A stretch of DNA of 64,000 nucleotides. It comes from an uncultured Pelagibacteraceae bacterium. Its GTDB lineage: Bacteria > Pseudomonadota > Alphaproteobacteria > Pelagibacterales > Pelagibacteraceae. The translations under genes were made by a program, and so were the position numbers. The notes under the pieces are model-generated. The model made no database searches, was not told the origin of the DNA, and saw only the letters and a program-made list of their open reading frames with translations. Shown piece by piece: positions 44,936-54,963 of the stretch (its first letter is position 1; each line of letters opens with the position of its first letter). Location: positions 1 to 64,000 of the forward strand of contig CACIST010000004.1 in the NCBI GenBank assembly GCA_902589395.1, given 5' to 3'.

Positions 44936-45904
44936 ATGAAAAATATTCTCATTTATAATTCTGGTGGTGGACTTGGTGATAGCATCCAATTATTTGATCT
45001 AGTTTCAAGTTTAAAAATATATTTTAAAGATACATCTGTATCATATTTAGGAGCACATAAGAACCATTTCCAAGGAAGTTTAAAAGAGTATGGTATTGAT
45101 GTACCAACTTTTGATATGAACCTAAAATATTTTGGTTTTAGATGGAAACATTTATTTTTAGCAAAAAAATTTTTTAATAAAAATTCAATAGATAAATTTG
45201 ATTTAGTAATTGACCTTCAATCAAAAATTAGAAATACATTAATACTCAATAGAATTCCTTCAAAGTATTTTTACTCATCTACATTTAATTATTTTTTTTC
45301 TACAAATAAAAATAATTTTGTAAGTACAAAAAATAATTTAAATTTAATTTTAAGCAATGTTGGAAAATTAATTGATAAAGAAATTCCTATTCAGAAATAT
45401 GATATAAAAAAAATAAACTCAAAGTATTTTGATGAAGCTAAAAGATTGTTACCGGAAAAAAAATATATAGGAATATCTTTAACTCAAGGAAATGCTTATA
45501 GAAAAAAATCGTGGTCTTTAAATAAATTTATTAATTTATCAAAATCATTAATTAATAAGGGTTATAAACCAGTATTCTTTCTAAATGATAATGATAATGA
45601 TTTAATAGATAATATTAAATCAGAGATAAATTCAGCTTTATTCCCTGAGATCGAAACAAATTTATCTTGTCCAGCTTTAATAACTGCTATGGCCACTAGA
45701 CTGGAAAAAGCTATCTCGATAGACAATGGAATAATGCACATGATTGGTCTTGCAAATATTCCTATGATTGTATTATTTGGTCCTACTAATTCAAAGAAAT
45801 TTGCACCTAAAATAGACAATATAGAAATTTTAGACTCTAAAATTCTTAATAATTCAGATGATATTGAAACAATAAGTGAAGAGGACGTATTAAAATTTAT
45901 TTAA
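44936..45904 (+). CDS. GT9 (heptosyltransferase-like) glycosyltransferase
   Basis: A 322-residue GT-B enzyme of family 9. The N-terminal glycine-rich acceptor motif is NSGGGLGDSIQLF; the donor domain contains YIGISLTQGNAYRKKSW and the conserved C-terminal SIDNGIMHMIGLANIPMIVLFGPTNS, read in two parts. GT9 enzymes add heptose or similar sugars to LPS. It stands alone; its 3' end overlaps the convergent GGCT-like gene by 15 bases. Confidence 0.83.
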   Translation: MKNILIYNSGGGLGDSIQLFDLVSSLKIYFKDTSVSYLGAHKNHFQGSLKEYGIDVPTFDMNLKYFGFRWKHLFLAKKFFNKNSIDKFDLVIDLQSKIRNTLILNRIPSKYFYSSTFNYFFSTNKNNFVSTKNNLNLILSNVGKLIDKEIPIQKYDIKKINSKYFDEAKRLLPEKKYIGISLTQGNAYRKKSWSLNKFINLSKSLINKGYKPVFFLNDNDNDLIDNIKSEINSALFPEIETNLSCPALITAMATRLEKAISIDNGIMHMIGLANIPMIVLFGPTNSKKFAPKIDNIEILDSKILNNSDDIETISEEDVLKFI

Positions 45905-46294
45905 TGCTTTAATCAAATAATCTGTATTTAAATTACAATCTTTATAACCCTGTTTAACGATATTTAAATATCTTTCAGTCGGATATCTAAATTCTGTTTT
46001 ATTCACCATGATATAAGTCATTACTCTTTTACTATAATAACTAAAATATAATTTTTTATAGAGTATTGGATAATCCTCGTAGACATCTAATTTTTTTTCG
46101 TCACTTTTTGATATTTCAAACAAAGCCCCAGGAACAAGAGAATTTTTACTCTTTTCAATGTCTGCTGCTCTATATTTGCTTCTAAAGTTTAACTTGTAAC
46201 CTTTAAGCTCATATTTCTTCAAAAAAACAGAATCTTTACACCTCCGTTTCATTTGAAAAAGATTAAGATTACTTCCATAAGCAAAATACAACAT
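45890..46294 (-). CDS. Gamma-glutamylcyclotransferase-like protein
   Basis: A 134-residue protein of the GGCT/AIG2 fold, beginning MLYFAYGSNLNLFQMKRRC. The YGSNL motif forms the substrate-binding loop, and the conserved glutamate is probably in LDVYEDYPILY. Such enzymes cyclise gamma-glutamyl compounds to 5-oxoproline. The start overlaps the cinA-like stop by one base. Confidence 0.78.
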   Translation of the reverse strand: MLYFAYGSNLNLFQMKRRCKDSVFLKKYELKGYKLNFRSKYRAADIEKSKNSLVPGALFEISKSDEKKLDVYEDYPILYKKLYFSYYSKRVMTYIMVNKTEFRYPTERYLNIVKQGYKDCNLNTDYLIKALNKF

Positions 46295-47046
46295 TACTCT
46301 AATTCAACTACTTCAATATTTTTTGCTTTTACGAATTCAAGTATTAATGAATTACATAAATCTATTTTATCTTGATGTTTAGATCTTAATACAATTGATA
46401 CACCTAATTTACCTTGTCTAAAAAAAGGATAACTTCCAATTTCAACATCTTTATTATTATCTTGAACATTTGTTAATGAGCTTGCAATTTCACTTTCATA
46501 AGTTCTTAAATTAATTGTTTTACTCAAAATTGGATCTCCGCCCACCAATACATTATTTAACCCACCTATCATTGCTTTTAAAATTGATGGAACACCTGGA
46601 AGTGAGAAAACATTTTCAACATAAAATCCCGGAGCACCACTTGAAGGATTTAAAATTAATTTAGCTGTAACTGGCATCTTTGCCATTTTTTGTCTTCCAT
46701 CATTAAAATTACCAGGTTCATAATATTTTTCTAAAATAGCAAATGCTTCTTTATGAAACCCATATTCAATATTGAAAGCTTTTGAGATTGATTCTGCAGT
46801 AATATCATCATGGGTTGGTCCAATACCACCAGTAGTAAACACATAGTTGTGTTTAACCCTTAACTCATGAACTGTATCTATTATAGTTTGCTCTATATCA
46901 GGTATCACCCTCACCTCACCTACCATAATTCCTAATGAATTTAACCAAGTTGCAAGTGTGCTTGTATTTAGATCTTTTGTTCTTCCTGATAGTACCTCGT
47001 TACCTATGATGATAATTGATGCAGATATTTCTTTTTTATTAGTCAT
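46294..47046 (-). CDS. CinA-like molybdopterin-binding-domain protein
   Basis: A 250-residue protein of the competence/damage-inducible CinA N-terminal (MoCF) type. It starts MTNKKEISASIIIIGNEVLSG; IIGNEVLSGRTKDLN, the TTGGIGPTHDDIT loop and VFSLPGVPSILKAM define the family. The C-terminal nicotinamide-nucleotide deamidase domain of full CinA is missing. An upstream ATG at 47130 would overlap sfsA; 47046 gives the normal family start and a 22-base divergent gap. Confidence 0.85.
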   Translation of the reverse strand: MTNKKEISASIIIIGNEVLSGRTKDLNTSTLATWLNSLGIMVGEVRVIPDIEQTIIDTVHELRVKHNYVFTTGGIGPTHDDITAESISKAFNIEYGFHKEAFAILEKYYEPGNFNDGRQKMAKMPVTAKLILNPSSGAPGFYVENVFSLPGVPSILKAMIGGLNNVLVGGDPILSKTINLRTYESEIASSLTNVQDNNKDVEIGSYPFFRQGKLGVSIVLRSKHQDKIDLCNSLILEFVKAKNIEVVELE

Positions 47047-47068
47047 TTCTAAATATAAATAAAATAGT

Positions 47069-47755
47069 ATGAAATTTACCAACACTTTATTAAAAGGCAA
47101 ATTTATCCGGAGATATAAAAGATTTTTCACTGATATAGAAGTAAATAATAAAACTGTTGTAGCGCACTGTCCAAATACTGGTTCTATGATGGGTTTATTA
47201 GATCAGGGAAATGAAGCTTGGATAAGCGAACACAATGATCCAAAACGTAAATTAAAATTTACCCTTGAGATGATAAAAGTAAAAAAAAGAATAATTGGAG
47301 TAAATACTCATAGGGCAAATAGAATTGTCGAGCATGCTTTAGAAAATAAATTAATTAAAGAATTCAGCGCGATTAAAAATATACGCGCAGAATTTAAGTA
47401 TTCTGATGATACTAGATTTGATTTTTTGTGTGATAAGAAAATATTAGAGGTAAAAAATACAACACTTATAAGAGAAGATGATTTGGCTGAATTTCCTGAT
47501 GCGATTACCTCTAGGGGCACAAAACACCTTCAAAAGTTAAAGGAATCTATTAAAAAAGGATACAAACCTTATGTCTTATTTTTAACTCAAATTCAGGGTA
47601 TAAATAATTTTAGAATAGCGAAAGATATAGATTCTACTTATTATAAAGAATATTTAGATGCTAAAAAATCTGGTGTAAGCTTTCTTGCTTACAGATGCAG
47701 CTTAAATTCTAAAGAAATAAAAATTGAAAAGAAAATAAAAATTTTAGATGAGTAA
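47069..47755 (+). CDS. sfsA: SfsA-family DNA/RNA nuclease
   Basis: A 228-residue SfsA protein. Signatures are LLKGKFIRRYKRFFTDIEV, VVAHCPNTGSMMGLL and a PD-(D/E)xK-like core: DDTRFDFLCD, then LEVKNTTL with the Glu/Lys pair, and LTQIQGINNFRIAKDID. Originally described as a sugar fermentation stimulation protein, later as a DNA-binding nuclease. It starts the plus-strand run that continues with map and purine genes, overlapping map by eight bases. Confidence 0.92.
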   Translation: MKFTNTLLKGKFIRRYKRFFTDIEVNNKTVVAHCPNTGSMMGLLDQGNEAWISEHNDPKRKLKFTLEMIKVKKRIIGVNTHRANRIVEHALENKLIKEFSAIKNIRAEFKYSDDTRFDFLCDKKILEVKNTTLIREDDLAEFPDAITSRGTKHLQKLKESIKKGYKPYVLFLTQIQGINNFRIAKDIDSTYYKEYLDAKKSGVSFLAYRCSLNSKEIKIEKKIKILDE

Positions 47756-48518
47756 TTATTCAGAAAAATTTGAGAAAATGAGAATTGCTGGAAAACTTGC
47801 AGCTCAAACTTTAGATATGCTTACAAATGAAGTTAAGGAAGGAGTTTCCACAGATAAAATTGATCAGCTTGGATATGAATTCATTAGAGATAATGGTGGT
47901 CATTCTGCTCCACTATACTACAGAGGTTTTAAAAAATCTTTATGCACATCTTTAAATCATGTGGTTTGTCATGGCATTCCTTCTGAAAGAGTATTAAATG
48001 ATGGTGATGCGGTTAACATAGATGTAACTGCAATAGTAAATGAATATTATGGTGATACTAGTCGAATGTTCACAATTGGAGATATACCAGTTAAAGCAAA
48101 AAATTTAATTGAAACAACTTACGAGTCGATGATGAAAGGGATAAAAATTTTAAAACCAGGAATAAAACTAGGTGATATTGGATACGAAATTCAATCCTTT
48201 GTTGAAGAAAGAGGATTTTCAGTAGTAAGAGATTTTTGTGGTCACGGCATAAGTAATACTTTTCATGAACAACCTAATATTCTTCATTATGGTAAGAAAA
48301 ATACAGGTCATGAATTAACGCCAGGTATGACATTTACAATAGAACCAATGATAAATGTTGGAAAATTAGACGTAAAGGTTCTAAATGATGGGTGGACAGC
48401 GGTGACAAAGGATAAGTCTTTATCTGCACAATTTGAGCATACGATAGGAATTACGGAAGACTCTTATGAAATTTTCACAGAATCTGTTAAAGGTTATAAG
48501 AGGCCTCCATATAATTAA
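47748..48518 (+). CDS. map: Methionine aminopeptidase type I
   Basis: A 256-residue type I MetAP removing N-terminal methionine. The five metal ligands are visible: two Asp in DGDAVNIDVTAI and GDTSRMF, His in FCGHGISNTFHEQPN, Glu in FTIEPMIN and Glu in AQFEHTIGI. SLNHVVCHGIPS is the conserved substrate-pocket stretch. It overlaps sfsA upstream and purB downstream (TAATG). Confidence 0.96.
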   Translation: MSNYSEKFEKMRIAGKLAAQTLDMLTNEVKEGVSTDKIDQLGYEFIRDNGGHSAPLYYRGFKKSLCTSLNHVVCHGIPSERVLNDGDAVNIDVTAIVNEYYGDTSRMFTIGDIPVKAKNLIETTYESMMKGIKILKPGIKLGDIGYEIQSFVEERGFSVVRDFCGHGISNTFHEQPNILHYGKKNTGHELTPGMTFTIEPMINVGKLDVKVLNDGWTAVTKDKSLSAQFEHTIGITEDSYEIFTESVKGYKRPPYN

Positions 48519-49810
48519 TGATAACACGATACTCTAGAAAAGAACTTACGGATATCTGGTCCGAACATAATAAGTATCAAATCTGGCTAGATGTAGAGAT
48601 TGCTGCAGCTGAAGGAATGGAAAAATTAGGAACTATTCCAAAAGGTGTTGCAAGTGCTGTTAGAAAAAAAGCTAAAATTAATGTTAAAAGAATTCATAGC
48701 ATTGAAGCTAAAGTAAAACACGATGTTATAGCATTTCTTACATCAGTTACTGAAAAAGTGGGAATTAAAGCTAGATATTTACACCAAGGGATGACCTCAT
48801 CAGACGTAGTAGATACAAGTTTTAATATTCAGTTAGCCCAGTCAGGAAAGATTTTAGTAAAGGATATTGATCAAATATTAAAAGTTTTAAAATCAAAAGC
48901 TAAAAAATACAAATTCACACCATGTATAGGCAGAAGTCATGGTATTCATGCTGAACCTATAACATTCGGACTTAAATTAGCTTCTTATTATGAGGAATTT
49001 AAAAGAAATAGAAAAAGATTAATTAGTGCTATAGATGAAATATCTACGTGCGCGATATCTGGTGCTGTTGGTACATTTGCAAATATTAATCCCAATGTAG
49101 AAAAACATGTTGCTAAAAAATTAGGATTAAAAGCTGAACCTGTATCTACACAGGTTATTCCAAGAGATAGACATGCTTATTACTTTTCAGTTTTAGGTAT
49201 TATAGCTGGATCAATTGAAAGAGTTTCAACTGAAATTAGACACCTACAAAGAACTGAAGTTTATGAATTGCAGGAATTTTTTTCAAAAAAACAAAAAGGT
49301 TCGAGTGCAATGCCACATAAAAAAAACCCAATATTAAGTGAAAACTTAACTGGACTAGCTAGAATGGTTAGAAGCTATACTATTCCAGCTTTAGAAAATA
49401 TTGCACTTTGGCATGAAAGAGATATTTCACATTCAAGTGTAGAAAGAAACATCGGGCCAGATGCAAATATAACTTTAGATTTTGCTTTAGTCAGATTAGC
49501 TAACGTTTTAGATAAAATGATTATTTATCCAAAGAAAATGCTTGATAACCTTAATATCACTAAGGGTACCATTTTCTCACAAGAATTGATGTTAGAATTA
49601 ACTAAATCAGGTTTAACTAGAGAAAAGTCCTATAAATTGGTCCAAACGCACGCTAAAAAATGCATAGCAGATAATCTTAATCTTTTAGATGTTGTTATGA
49701 GTGACAAAAACATTACATCTAGAATATCAAGTAAGAAAATGAAAAAAATATTTGATTATTCTTCACACTTTAAGAATGTTAATTTAATTTTTAATAGGGT
49801 CTTTAAATAA
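48518..49810 (+). CDS. purB: Adenylosuccinate lyase
   Basis: A 430-residue fumarase/aspartase-superfamily lyase acting twice in purine synthesis (SAICAR to AICAR and adenylosuccinate to AMP). The signature loop GSSAMPHKKNPILSE is at about 261-275, with the catalytic His in GRSHGIHAEP and the start MITRYSRKELTDIWSEHNKY typical of the short PurB type. Single-base overlaps with map and purC suggest translational coupling. Confidence 0.97.
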   Translation: MITRYSRKELTDIWSEHNKYQIWLDVEIAAAEGMEKLGTIPKGVASAVRKKAKINVKRIHSIEAKVKHDVIAFLTSVTEKVGIKARYLHQGMTSSDVVDTSFNIQLAQSGKILVKDIDQILKVLKSKAKKYKFTPCIGRSHGIHAEPITFGLKLASYYEEFKRNRKRLISAIDEISTCAISGAVGTFANINPNVEKHVAKKLGLKAEPVSTQVIPRDRHAYYFSVLGIIAGSIERVSTEIRHLQRTEVYELQEFFSKKQKGSSAMPHKKNPILSENLTGLARMVRSYTIPALENIALWHERDISHSSVERNIGPDANITLDFALVRLANVLDKMIIYPKKMLDNLNITKGTIFSQELMLELTKSGLTREKSYKLVQTHAKKCIADNLNLLDVVMSDKNITSRISSKKMKKIFDYSSHFKNVNLIFNRVFK

Positions 49811-50595
49811 TGAAAAAAGGTAAGAAGTTATATGAAGGTAAGGCTAAAATTATTTATGCTTCTAGTGACAAAAATTTAGTAATTCAGCACTTCAAAGATG
49901 ATGCTACAGCTTTCAACAATCAAAAAAAAGATGTCATTGAAGGTAAAGGAATTTTAAATAATAGAATATCAGAGCATATTCTTACTCAATTAAGCAATGT
50001 CGGTATCAAAAATCATTTAGTTAAAAGACTTAACATGAGAGAACAGCTTGTAAAATTGGTCGAAATAATTCCAATTGAATTTATTGTGAGAAATATTGCT
50101 ACTGGGTCTTTAACAAAAAGATTAGGGATTGAAGATGGAACTGTGCTGGATTATCCATTAGTTGAATATTGCCTAAAAAATGATGATTTAGGCGATCCAT
50201 TAGTAAGTAGAGAGCATATTTTAGCTTTTAAATGGATGGATGTATTTGAGCTAGACTTCGTTTATGAAGAAGTAAGAAGAATAAATGATTTTCTTCAAGG
50301 CATGTTTAGAGGTGTTGGAATTAAATTAGTAGATTTTAAAGTTGAATTTGGAAGATTTGAAGCTGATGGCAAAAGAGAAATTATGTTAGCTGATGAAATT
50401 AGCCCCGACACTTGCAGACTTTGGGACATGCGAACAGATAAAAAACTTGATAAAGATAGATTTAGAAATAACTTGGGTAACTTAGTTGAAGCTTATCAAG
50501 AAGTAGCTGTTAGATTAAATATATTACACGAACAATCAAACATAAGGCCATTGACTTATCCTAAGCCAAAAGCTGTAAAAATTAAGAAAAAATGA
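49810..50595 (+). CDS. purC: SAICAR synthetase
   Basis: A 261-residue phosphoribosylaminoimidazole-succinocarboxamide synthase. Recognised by LYEGKAKIIY at the N-terminus, FKDDATAFN, IPIEFIVRNIATGSL and LADEISPDTCRLWD, which carry the ATP, metal and CAIR/aspartate-binding residues. It overlaps purB by one base and purS by four. Confidence 0.97.
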   Translation: MKKGKKLYEGKAKIIYASSDKNLVIQHFKDDATAFNNQKKDVIEGKGILNNRISEHILTQLSNVGIKNHLVKRLNMREQLVKLVEIIPIEFIVRNIATGSLTKRLGIEDGTVLDYPLVEYCLKNDDLGDPLVSREHILAFKWMDVFELDFVYEEVRRINDFLQGMFRGVGIKLVDFKVEFGRFEADGKREIMLADEISPDTCRLWDMRTDKKLDKDRFRNNLGNLVEAYQEVAVRLNILHEQSNIRPLTYPKPKAVKIKKK

Positions 50596-50825
50596 AAGTA
50601 AAAGTAATAGTTACTTTAAAAAATGGTGTACTAGATCCACAAGGTAAAGCAATTCAGCAAACTTTGAATGGGATGGCTTTTGATAATGTTTCAGAAGTTA
50701 GACAAGGTAAGTATTTTGACATTGAGGTAAACGAAGATGATGAAAGTAGAGCTAAATCTCAAGTAGAAGAAATGTGTAAAAAACTTTTAGCAAATCTAGT
50801 TATTGAGGATTATAAAATCTTGTAA
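50592..50825 (+). CDS. purS: FGAM synthase subunit PurS
   Basis: A 77-residue PurS, beginning MKVKVIVTLKNGVLDPQGKA, with the conserved VSEVRQGKYFDIEV. It bridges PurL and PurQ in the three-subunit phosphoribosylformylglycinamidine synthase. The gene order purC-purS-purQ-purL is the standard alphaproteobacterial and Gram-positive pattern and matches the short PurL encoded here. Confidence 0.95.
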   Translation: MKVKVIVTLKNGVLDPQGKAIQQTLNGMAFDNVSEVRQGKYFDIEVNEDDESRAKSQVEEMCKKLLANLVIEDYKIL

Positions 50826-50832
50826 CTATTGA

Positions 50833-51513
50833 ATGAAATCATCTGTAATTATATTTCCTGGTTCAAATTGTGATAGAGACATGGATGTGGCTTTAAAGAA
50901 ATTTGGTTTTGAAAATCAAATGGTTTGGCATAATGATGCTAAAATACCTAAAAGTGATTTAATTGTATTACCTGGAGGTTTTTCTTACGGGGATTACCTT
51001 AGATGTGGAAGTATTGCTGGAAAATCAAAAATAATCAAATCTGTGATTGATTTTGCGAATTCTGGAGGATTAGTTCTTGGAATTTGTAATGGTTTTCAAA
51101 TACTAACTGAGACAGGTCTTCTTCCTGGAATACTTCAACAAAATAAATACTTAAATTTTATTTGTAAAAATGTTTTTGTAAAAATTAAAAATAAAGAAAA
51201 TAAATATTTTAAAAAAATTAAAAAAGAAGTTTTAGAGCTTCATATTGCTCATAATGAAGGAAATTACTTTTGCTCAACTGATGAATTAAAATCAATTGAA
51301 GATAATGGTCAAATTGCTGTAACTTATTGTGACCATAAAGGAAATGATGATGAAAAAAATAATCCAAATGGGGCATTAAAAAATATAGCTGGTATTTTTA
51401 ATGAAAATAAAAATATTTTGGGAATGATGCCTCATCCAGAAAGAATGATTGATCCATTTCTTTCAGGTGAAGACGGTTCGCTATTTTTTGAAAATTTAAT
51501 TGAAAGCTTATAA
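50833..51513 (+). CDS. purQ: FGAM synthase glutaminase subunit PurQ
   Basis: A 226-residue class I glutamine amidotransferase. The nucleophile elbow is [11 protein letters not shown] (Cys about residue 86), oxyanion residues lie in [14 protein letters not shown], and the His/Glu of the triad are in MMPHPERM. It supplies ammonia to PurL. It lies 7 bases after purS and overlaps purL by one base. Confidence 0.96.
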   Translation: MKSSVIIFPGSNCDRDMDVALKKFGFENQMVWHNDAKIPKSDLIVLPGGFSYGDYLRCGSIAGKSKIIKSVIDFANSGGLVLGICNGFQILTETGLLPGILQQNKYLNFICKNVFVKIKNKENKYFKKIKKEVLELHIAHNEGNYFCSTDELKSIEDNGQIAVTYCDHKGNDDEKNNPNGALKNIAGIFNENKNILGMMPHPERMIDPFLSGEDGSLFFENLIESL

Positions 51514-53708
51514 TGGTTGAAGTTAACGAAAAAATAGCAATAGAGCATGGATTAAAAAGTGATGAATATAAGAAAATCTGTGATCTTTTAAAGAGAACGC
51601 CAAATATTACTGAATTAGGAGTTTTTTCAGCAATGTGGAATGAGCACTGCTCTTATAAATCATCCAGAAGACATTTAAAAAAATTACACACCAAAGGTGA
51701 CAAGGTAATCCAGGGTCCAGGAGAAAATGCAGGAGTTGTAGATATTGATGACGATGATGCAATTGTATTTAAGATAGAAAGTCACAACCATCCTTCATTT
51801 ATTGAGCCCTATCAAGGAGCAGCAACAGGTGTTGGTGGGATTATGAGAGATGTATTCACAATGGGTGCCAGACCTATTGCTAATCTAAATTCAATTCATT
51901 TTGGCTCTCCAGACCATGAGAAAACAAGAAATCTATTAAGAGGAGTCGTTAAAGGTATTGGAGGATATGGTAATTGTATTGGTGTTCCCACAATCGCTGG
52001 TCAAACATGCTTTGATGAGTCTTATAATGGAAATATTTTAGTAAACGCAATGACATTGGGTTTAGTTAATAAGAATAAAATATTTTATTCAAAAGCTGCA
52101 GGAATTAACAAGCCAGTAATTTATGTTGGCTCAAAAACTGGAAGAGACGGAATACATGGTGCAAGTATGGCATCAGCTATTTTTGATGATAAAATTGAAG
52201 AAAAAAAACCTACAGTTCAAGTTGGTGATCCGTTCACAGAAAAACTACTTCTTGAGGCTTGTCTAGAGCTTATGGCTGGTAAATCAATAATATCAATTCA
52301 GGATATGGGTGCTGCAGGTTTAACATCTTCTAGTATTGAAATGGCATCTAAAGGTGATTTAGGTATTGAAATAGATTTAACAAAAGTTCCTTGTAGAGAA
52401 GAAAATATGACACCTTATGAGATAATGCTCTCAGAGAGCCAAGAGAGAATGCTTATAGTTTTAGAAGAAGGAAAAGAAAATGAAGCAAAAAAAATATTTG
52501 ATAAGTGGAACTTAGACTTTGCTGTAATTGGAAAGACAACAAATAGTAAAAATATTGAATTATTTTTCAAAAATGAAAAGGTTGCTGAAATTCCAATCAA
52601 TTTTTTAGCAGAAAATGCTCCAATGTATGATCGTAAATGGGTAAAAGCAAAACTTCCAAAAGAAAATAATTTTTCAAAAGATAAATTTAAACCTTTAAAA
52701 CTAAGTGATTGTTTAAAAAGAATTTTAATTGATCCAAATATTGCAGATAAAGAATGGATTTGGGACCAGTATGATCATACAGTTATGGGTGATACCATAC
52801 AAAAGCCTGGTGGCAATGCTGGCGTTGTTAGAGTTCATGGAACAAACAAAGCTGTTGCTGCATCCGTAGACTCTTCAGCAACTTATTGTCATGCACACCC
52901 ATTAACAGGGGGCAAACAAGTAGTTTGTGAAAGTTGGAGAAATATGATTTCTGTAGGTGCAAAACCAATAGCAATAACAAATTGCCTTAATTTTGGTAAT
53001 CCAGAAAAAGAAAAAAATATGGGTGAATTTGTTGAATGCGTTGAGGGAATTACAGAAGCATCCAAATATTTAAATTACCCAGTAGTTTCAGGAAACGTAT
53101 CTTTTTATAATGAAACAAAAGATATGGGTATTAAACCTACACCATCAATTGGAGGTATAGGATTATTATCTGATTATAAAAAGATGATGACAATGGAATT
53201 AAAAAATGAAGGTAATTATATTCTCGTAATTGGTAAAACTGAAGGACATTTAGATCAATCAATATTTGCAAGAAGTATATTATCTGAATTTAATGGTCCT
53301 CCGCCAGAAGTTAACTTATTCAACGAAAAACAAAATGGAAACAGTATTTTGAACTTGAAAAATAAAAATTTAATAGAAACCTGTCACGACGTGTCTTTGG
53401 GAGGGATTTTAACTGCTATATCAAAAATGAGTATAAAGAGTGGTAAGGGCGTAAAATTATTTCCCTTAGAGGGCTTAGTAAATAAATTTGAGTATTTTTT
53501 TGGAGAGGATCAAGGAAGATATATTATTGAAATTAAACCTGAAAATTTAGAAAATGTTGAAAATATGCTTAAAAAGGACTCAATTCATTTTGATAAATTA
53601 GGTTTAGTGGAAGGTGATAAAATTACATTAGAAAATGATATAAAATTATCAATTGACGATATCAAAGAAGGCTATAAAAAATGGCTAAAGGAATATATGG
53701 TTAACTAA
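51513..53708 (+). CDS. purL: FGAM synthase subunit PurL (short form)
   Basis: A 731-residue small PurL, the ATP-dependent synthetase subunit. Family blocks include [15 protein letters not shown], the nucleotide-binding [23 protein letters not shown] (in two parts at about 86-108), the [12 protein letters not shown] loop and a second repeat with GGNAGVVRV. It lacks the fused glutaminase domain of enterobacterial PurL, in agreement with separate purQ and purS. It overlaps bolA by one base. Confidence 0.97.
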   Translation: MVEVNEKIAIEHGLKSDEYKKICDLLKRTPNITELGVFSAMWNEHCSYKSSRRHLKKLHTKGDKVIQGPGENAGVVDIDDDDAIVFKIESHNHPSFIEPYQGAATGVGGIMRDVFTMGARPIANLNSIHFGSPDHEKTRNLLRGVVKGIGGYGNCIGVPTIAGQTCFDESYNGNILVNAMTLGLVNKNKIFYSKAAGINKPVIYVGSKTGRDGIHGASMASAIFDDKIEEKKPTVQVGDPFTEKLLLEACLELMAGKSIISIQDMGAAGLTSSSIEMASKGDLGIEIDLTKVPCREENMTPYEIMLSESQERMLIVLEEGKENEAKKIFDKWNLDFAVIGKTTNSKNIELFFKNEKVAEIPINFLAENAPMYDRKWVKAKLPKENNFSKDKFKPLKLSDCLKRILIDPNIADKEWIWDQYDHTVMGDTIQKPGGNAGVVRVHGTNKAVAASVDSSATYCHAHPLTGGKQVVCESWRNMISVGAKPIAITNCLNFGNPEKEKNMGEFVECVEGITEASKYLNYPVVSGNVSFYNETKDMGIKPTPSIGGIGLLSDYKKMMTMELKNEGNYILVIGKTEGHLDQSIFARSILSEFNGPPPEVNLFNEKQNGNSILNLKNKNLIETCHDVSLGGILTAISKMSIKSGKGVKLFPLEGLVNKFEYFFGEDQGRYIIEIKPENLENVENMLKKDSIHFDKLGLVEGDKITLENDIKLSIDDIKEGYKKWLKEYMVN

Positions 53709-53938
53709 TGGCAATGGATTTAAAAGAAATTGAAAGCTTAATAAAAGAGGCATTACCAGATGCTAAGATAGAAATTCAGGATCTTGCAGGAGATGGTAAT
53801 CACTACTCAGCTACAGTAATTTCGTCGCAATTTGCAGGAAAGAGTAAAATTCAACAACACAAAATGGTATATAATTCACTCAAAGGAAAAATGGGCAACG
53901 AATTACATGCACTAGCAGTTAAAACTAAGGAGAACTAA
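53708..53938 (+). CDS. BolA/IbaG-family protein
   Basis: A 76-residue BolA-like protein, beginning [32 protein letters not shown] supplies the conserved loop and the C-terminal LHALAVKTK carries the invariant His. BolA proteins partner monothiol glutaredoxins in Fe-S cluster trafficking, and the grxD-type gene starts on the next base, a strong context match. Confidence 0.93.
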   Translation: MAMDLKEIESLIKEALPDAKIEIQDLAGDGNHYSATVISSQFAGKSKIQQHKMVYNSLKGKMGNELHALAVKTKEN

Positions 53939-54277
53939 ATGGATAATCAAACAAATGAATTAATTAATAATGAAATTAAAAGTAACGAAGTTTGCTTGTT
54001 CATGAAAGGAACGCCAGACGCTCCTCAGTGTGGATTTTCTATGGCTGTTACAAATATTTTAAAAATGCTTGAGGTGAATTTTAAGGGTGTAAATGTTTTA
54101 GCTGATCAAAATCTTAGAGAAGGAATTAAAGTTTATAGTGATTGGCCTACAATCCCACAACTATATGTGAAAAATGAATTTATAGGTGGATGTGATATTG
54201 TTAAAGAAATGTACGAAAGTGGAGAATTAGCAAAGCTACTGGAAGATAACGGAATAGAATTTAAAAAGAAAAGCTAA
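53939..54277 (+). CDS. grxD: Monothiol glutaredoxin (Grx4 family)
   Basis: A 112-residue CGFS-type glutaredoxin. The active-site FMKGTPDAPQCGFS is at about 22-35, with the glutathione-binding WPTIPQLYV and GGCDIVKEM further on. It carries [2Fe-2S] clusters together with BolA. It is the last gene of the plus-strand run and is convergent with rpsD, 25 bases away; no clear intrinsic terminator is seen in that gap. Confidence 0.95.
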   Translation: MDNQTNELINNEIKSNEVCLFMKGTPDAPQCGFSMAVTNILKMLEVNFKGVNVLADQNLREGIKVYSDWPTIPQLYVKNEFIGGCDIVKEMYESGELAKLLEDNGIEFKKKS

Positions 54278-54302
54278 AGTTATTTTTAGTCTTATAGATT
54301 AA

Positions 54303-54920
54303 TTATCTAGAATAATACTCAATTACAAGGTTAGGTTCCATCACAACAGGGTAAGGAACTTCCTCAAATTTTGGAATTCTTACAAATTTAACTTTTTTAT
54401 TTTTTTCATCAAGTTGTAAATACTCTGGAACTTCTCTTTCTTTGTTAGCAAGGGCTATATCTATCAAAGCTAATTGTTTAGACTTATCTCTTATTTCAAT
54501 ACTGTCTTCCTCTTTTACTTGATAGCTAGAAATATTAACTTTTTTACCATTAACTCTAACATGTCCATGGTTTATTAATTGTCTAGATGAAAAAATAGTG
54601 TTTGATAATTTTGATCTATAAATTACTGCGTCTAACCTTCTCTCAAGTAAACCAATTAAATTTTCTGCAGTATCACCTTTTTTCATAATGGCTCTCTTAT
54701 ACATATTTCGAAATTGTCTTTCGTTCATGTTACCATAGTAACATTTAAGTTTTTGTTTGGCTTGAAGTTGAATACCATAATCTGATGGTTTGGATGATTT
54801 AGTTTGTCCATGCTGCCCTGGGGGATATGCTCTAGTATTAAAAGGACTTTTAGGTCTACCCCATAAATTAACTTTAAGCCTTCTATCTACTTTATGTTTT
54901 GAGTTTAAACGTTTTGTCAT
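54303..54920 (-). CDS. rpsD: 30S ribosomal protein S4
   Basis: A 205-residue S4, primary 16S rRNA binder. It starts MTKRLNSKHKVDRRLKVNLW, with the RNA-binding S4 domain (LERRLDAVIYRSKLS and LINHGHVRVNGKKVNI) at about 95-140 and the C-terminal PYPVVMEPNLVIEYYSR. In this genome rpsD stands alone between grxD and trmJ rather than in the alpha operon, as is common in alphaproteobacteria. Confidence 0.97.
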   Translation of the reverse strand: MTKRLNSKHKVDRRLKVNLWGRPKSPFNTRAYPPGQHGQTKSSKPSDYGIQLQAKQKLKCYYGNMNERQFRNMYKRAIMKKGDTAENLIGLLERRLDAVIYRSKLSNTIFSSRQLINHGHVRVNGKKVNISSYQVKEEDSIEIRDKSKQLALIDIALANKEREVPEYLQLDEKNKKVKFVRIPKFEEVPYPVVMEPNLVIEYYSR

Positions 54921-54963
54921 ATTGTGGTAAAAGGGTTTATAGACATCAAAATATTTTTGTCAA

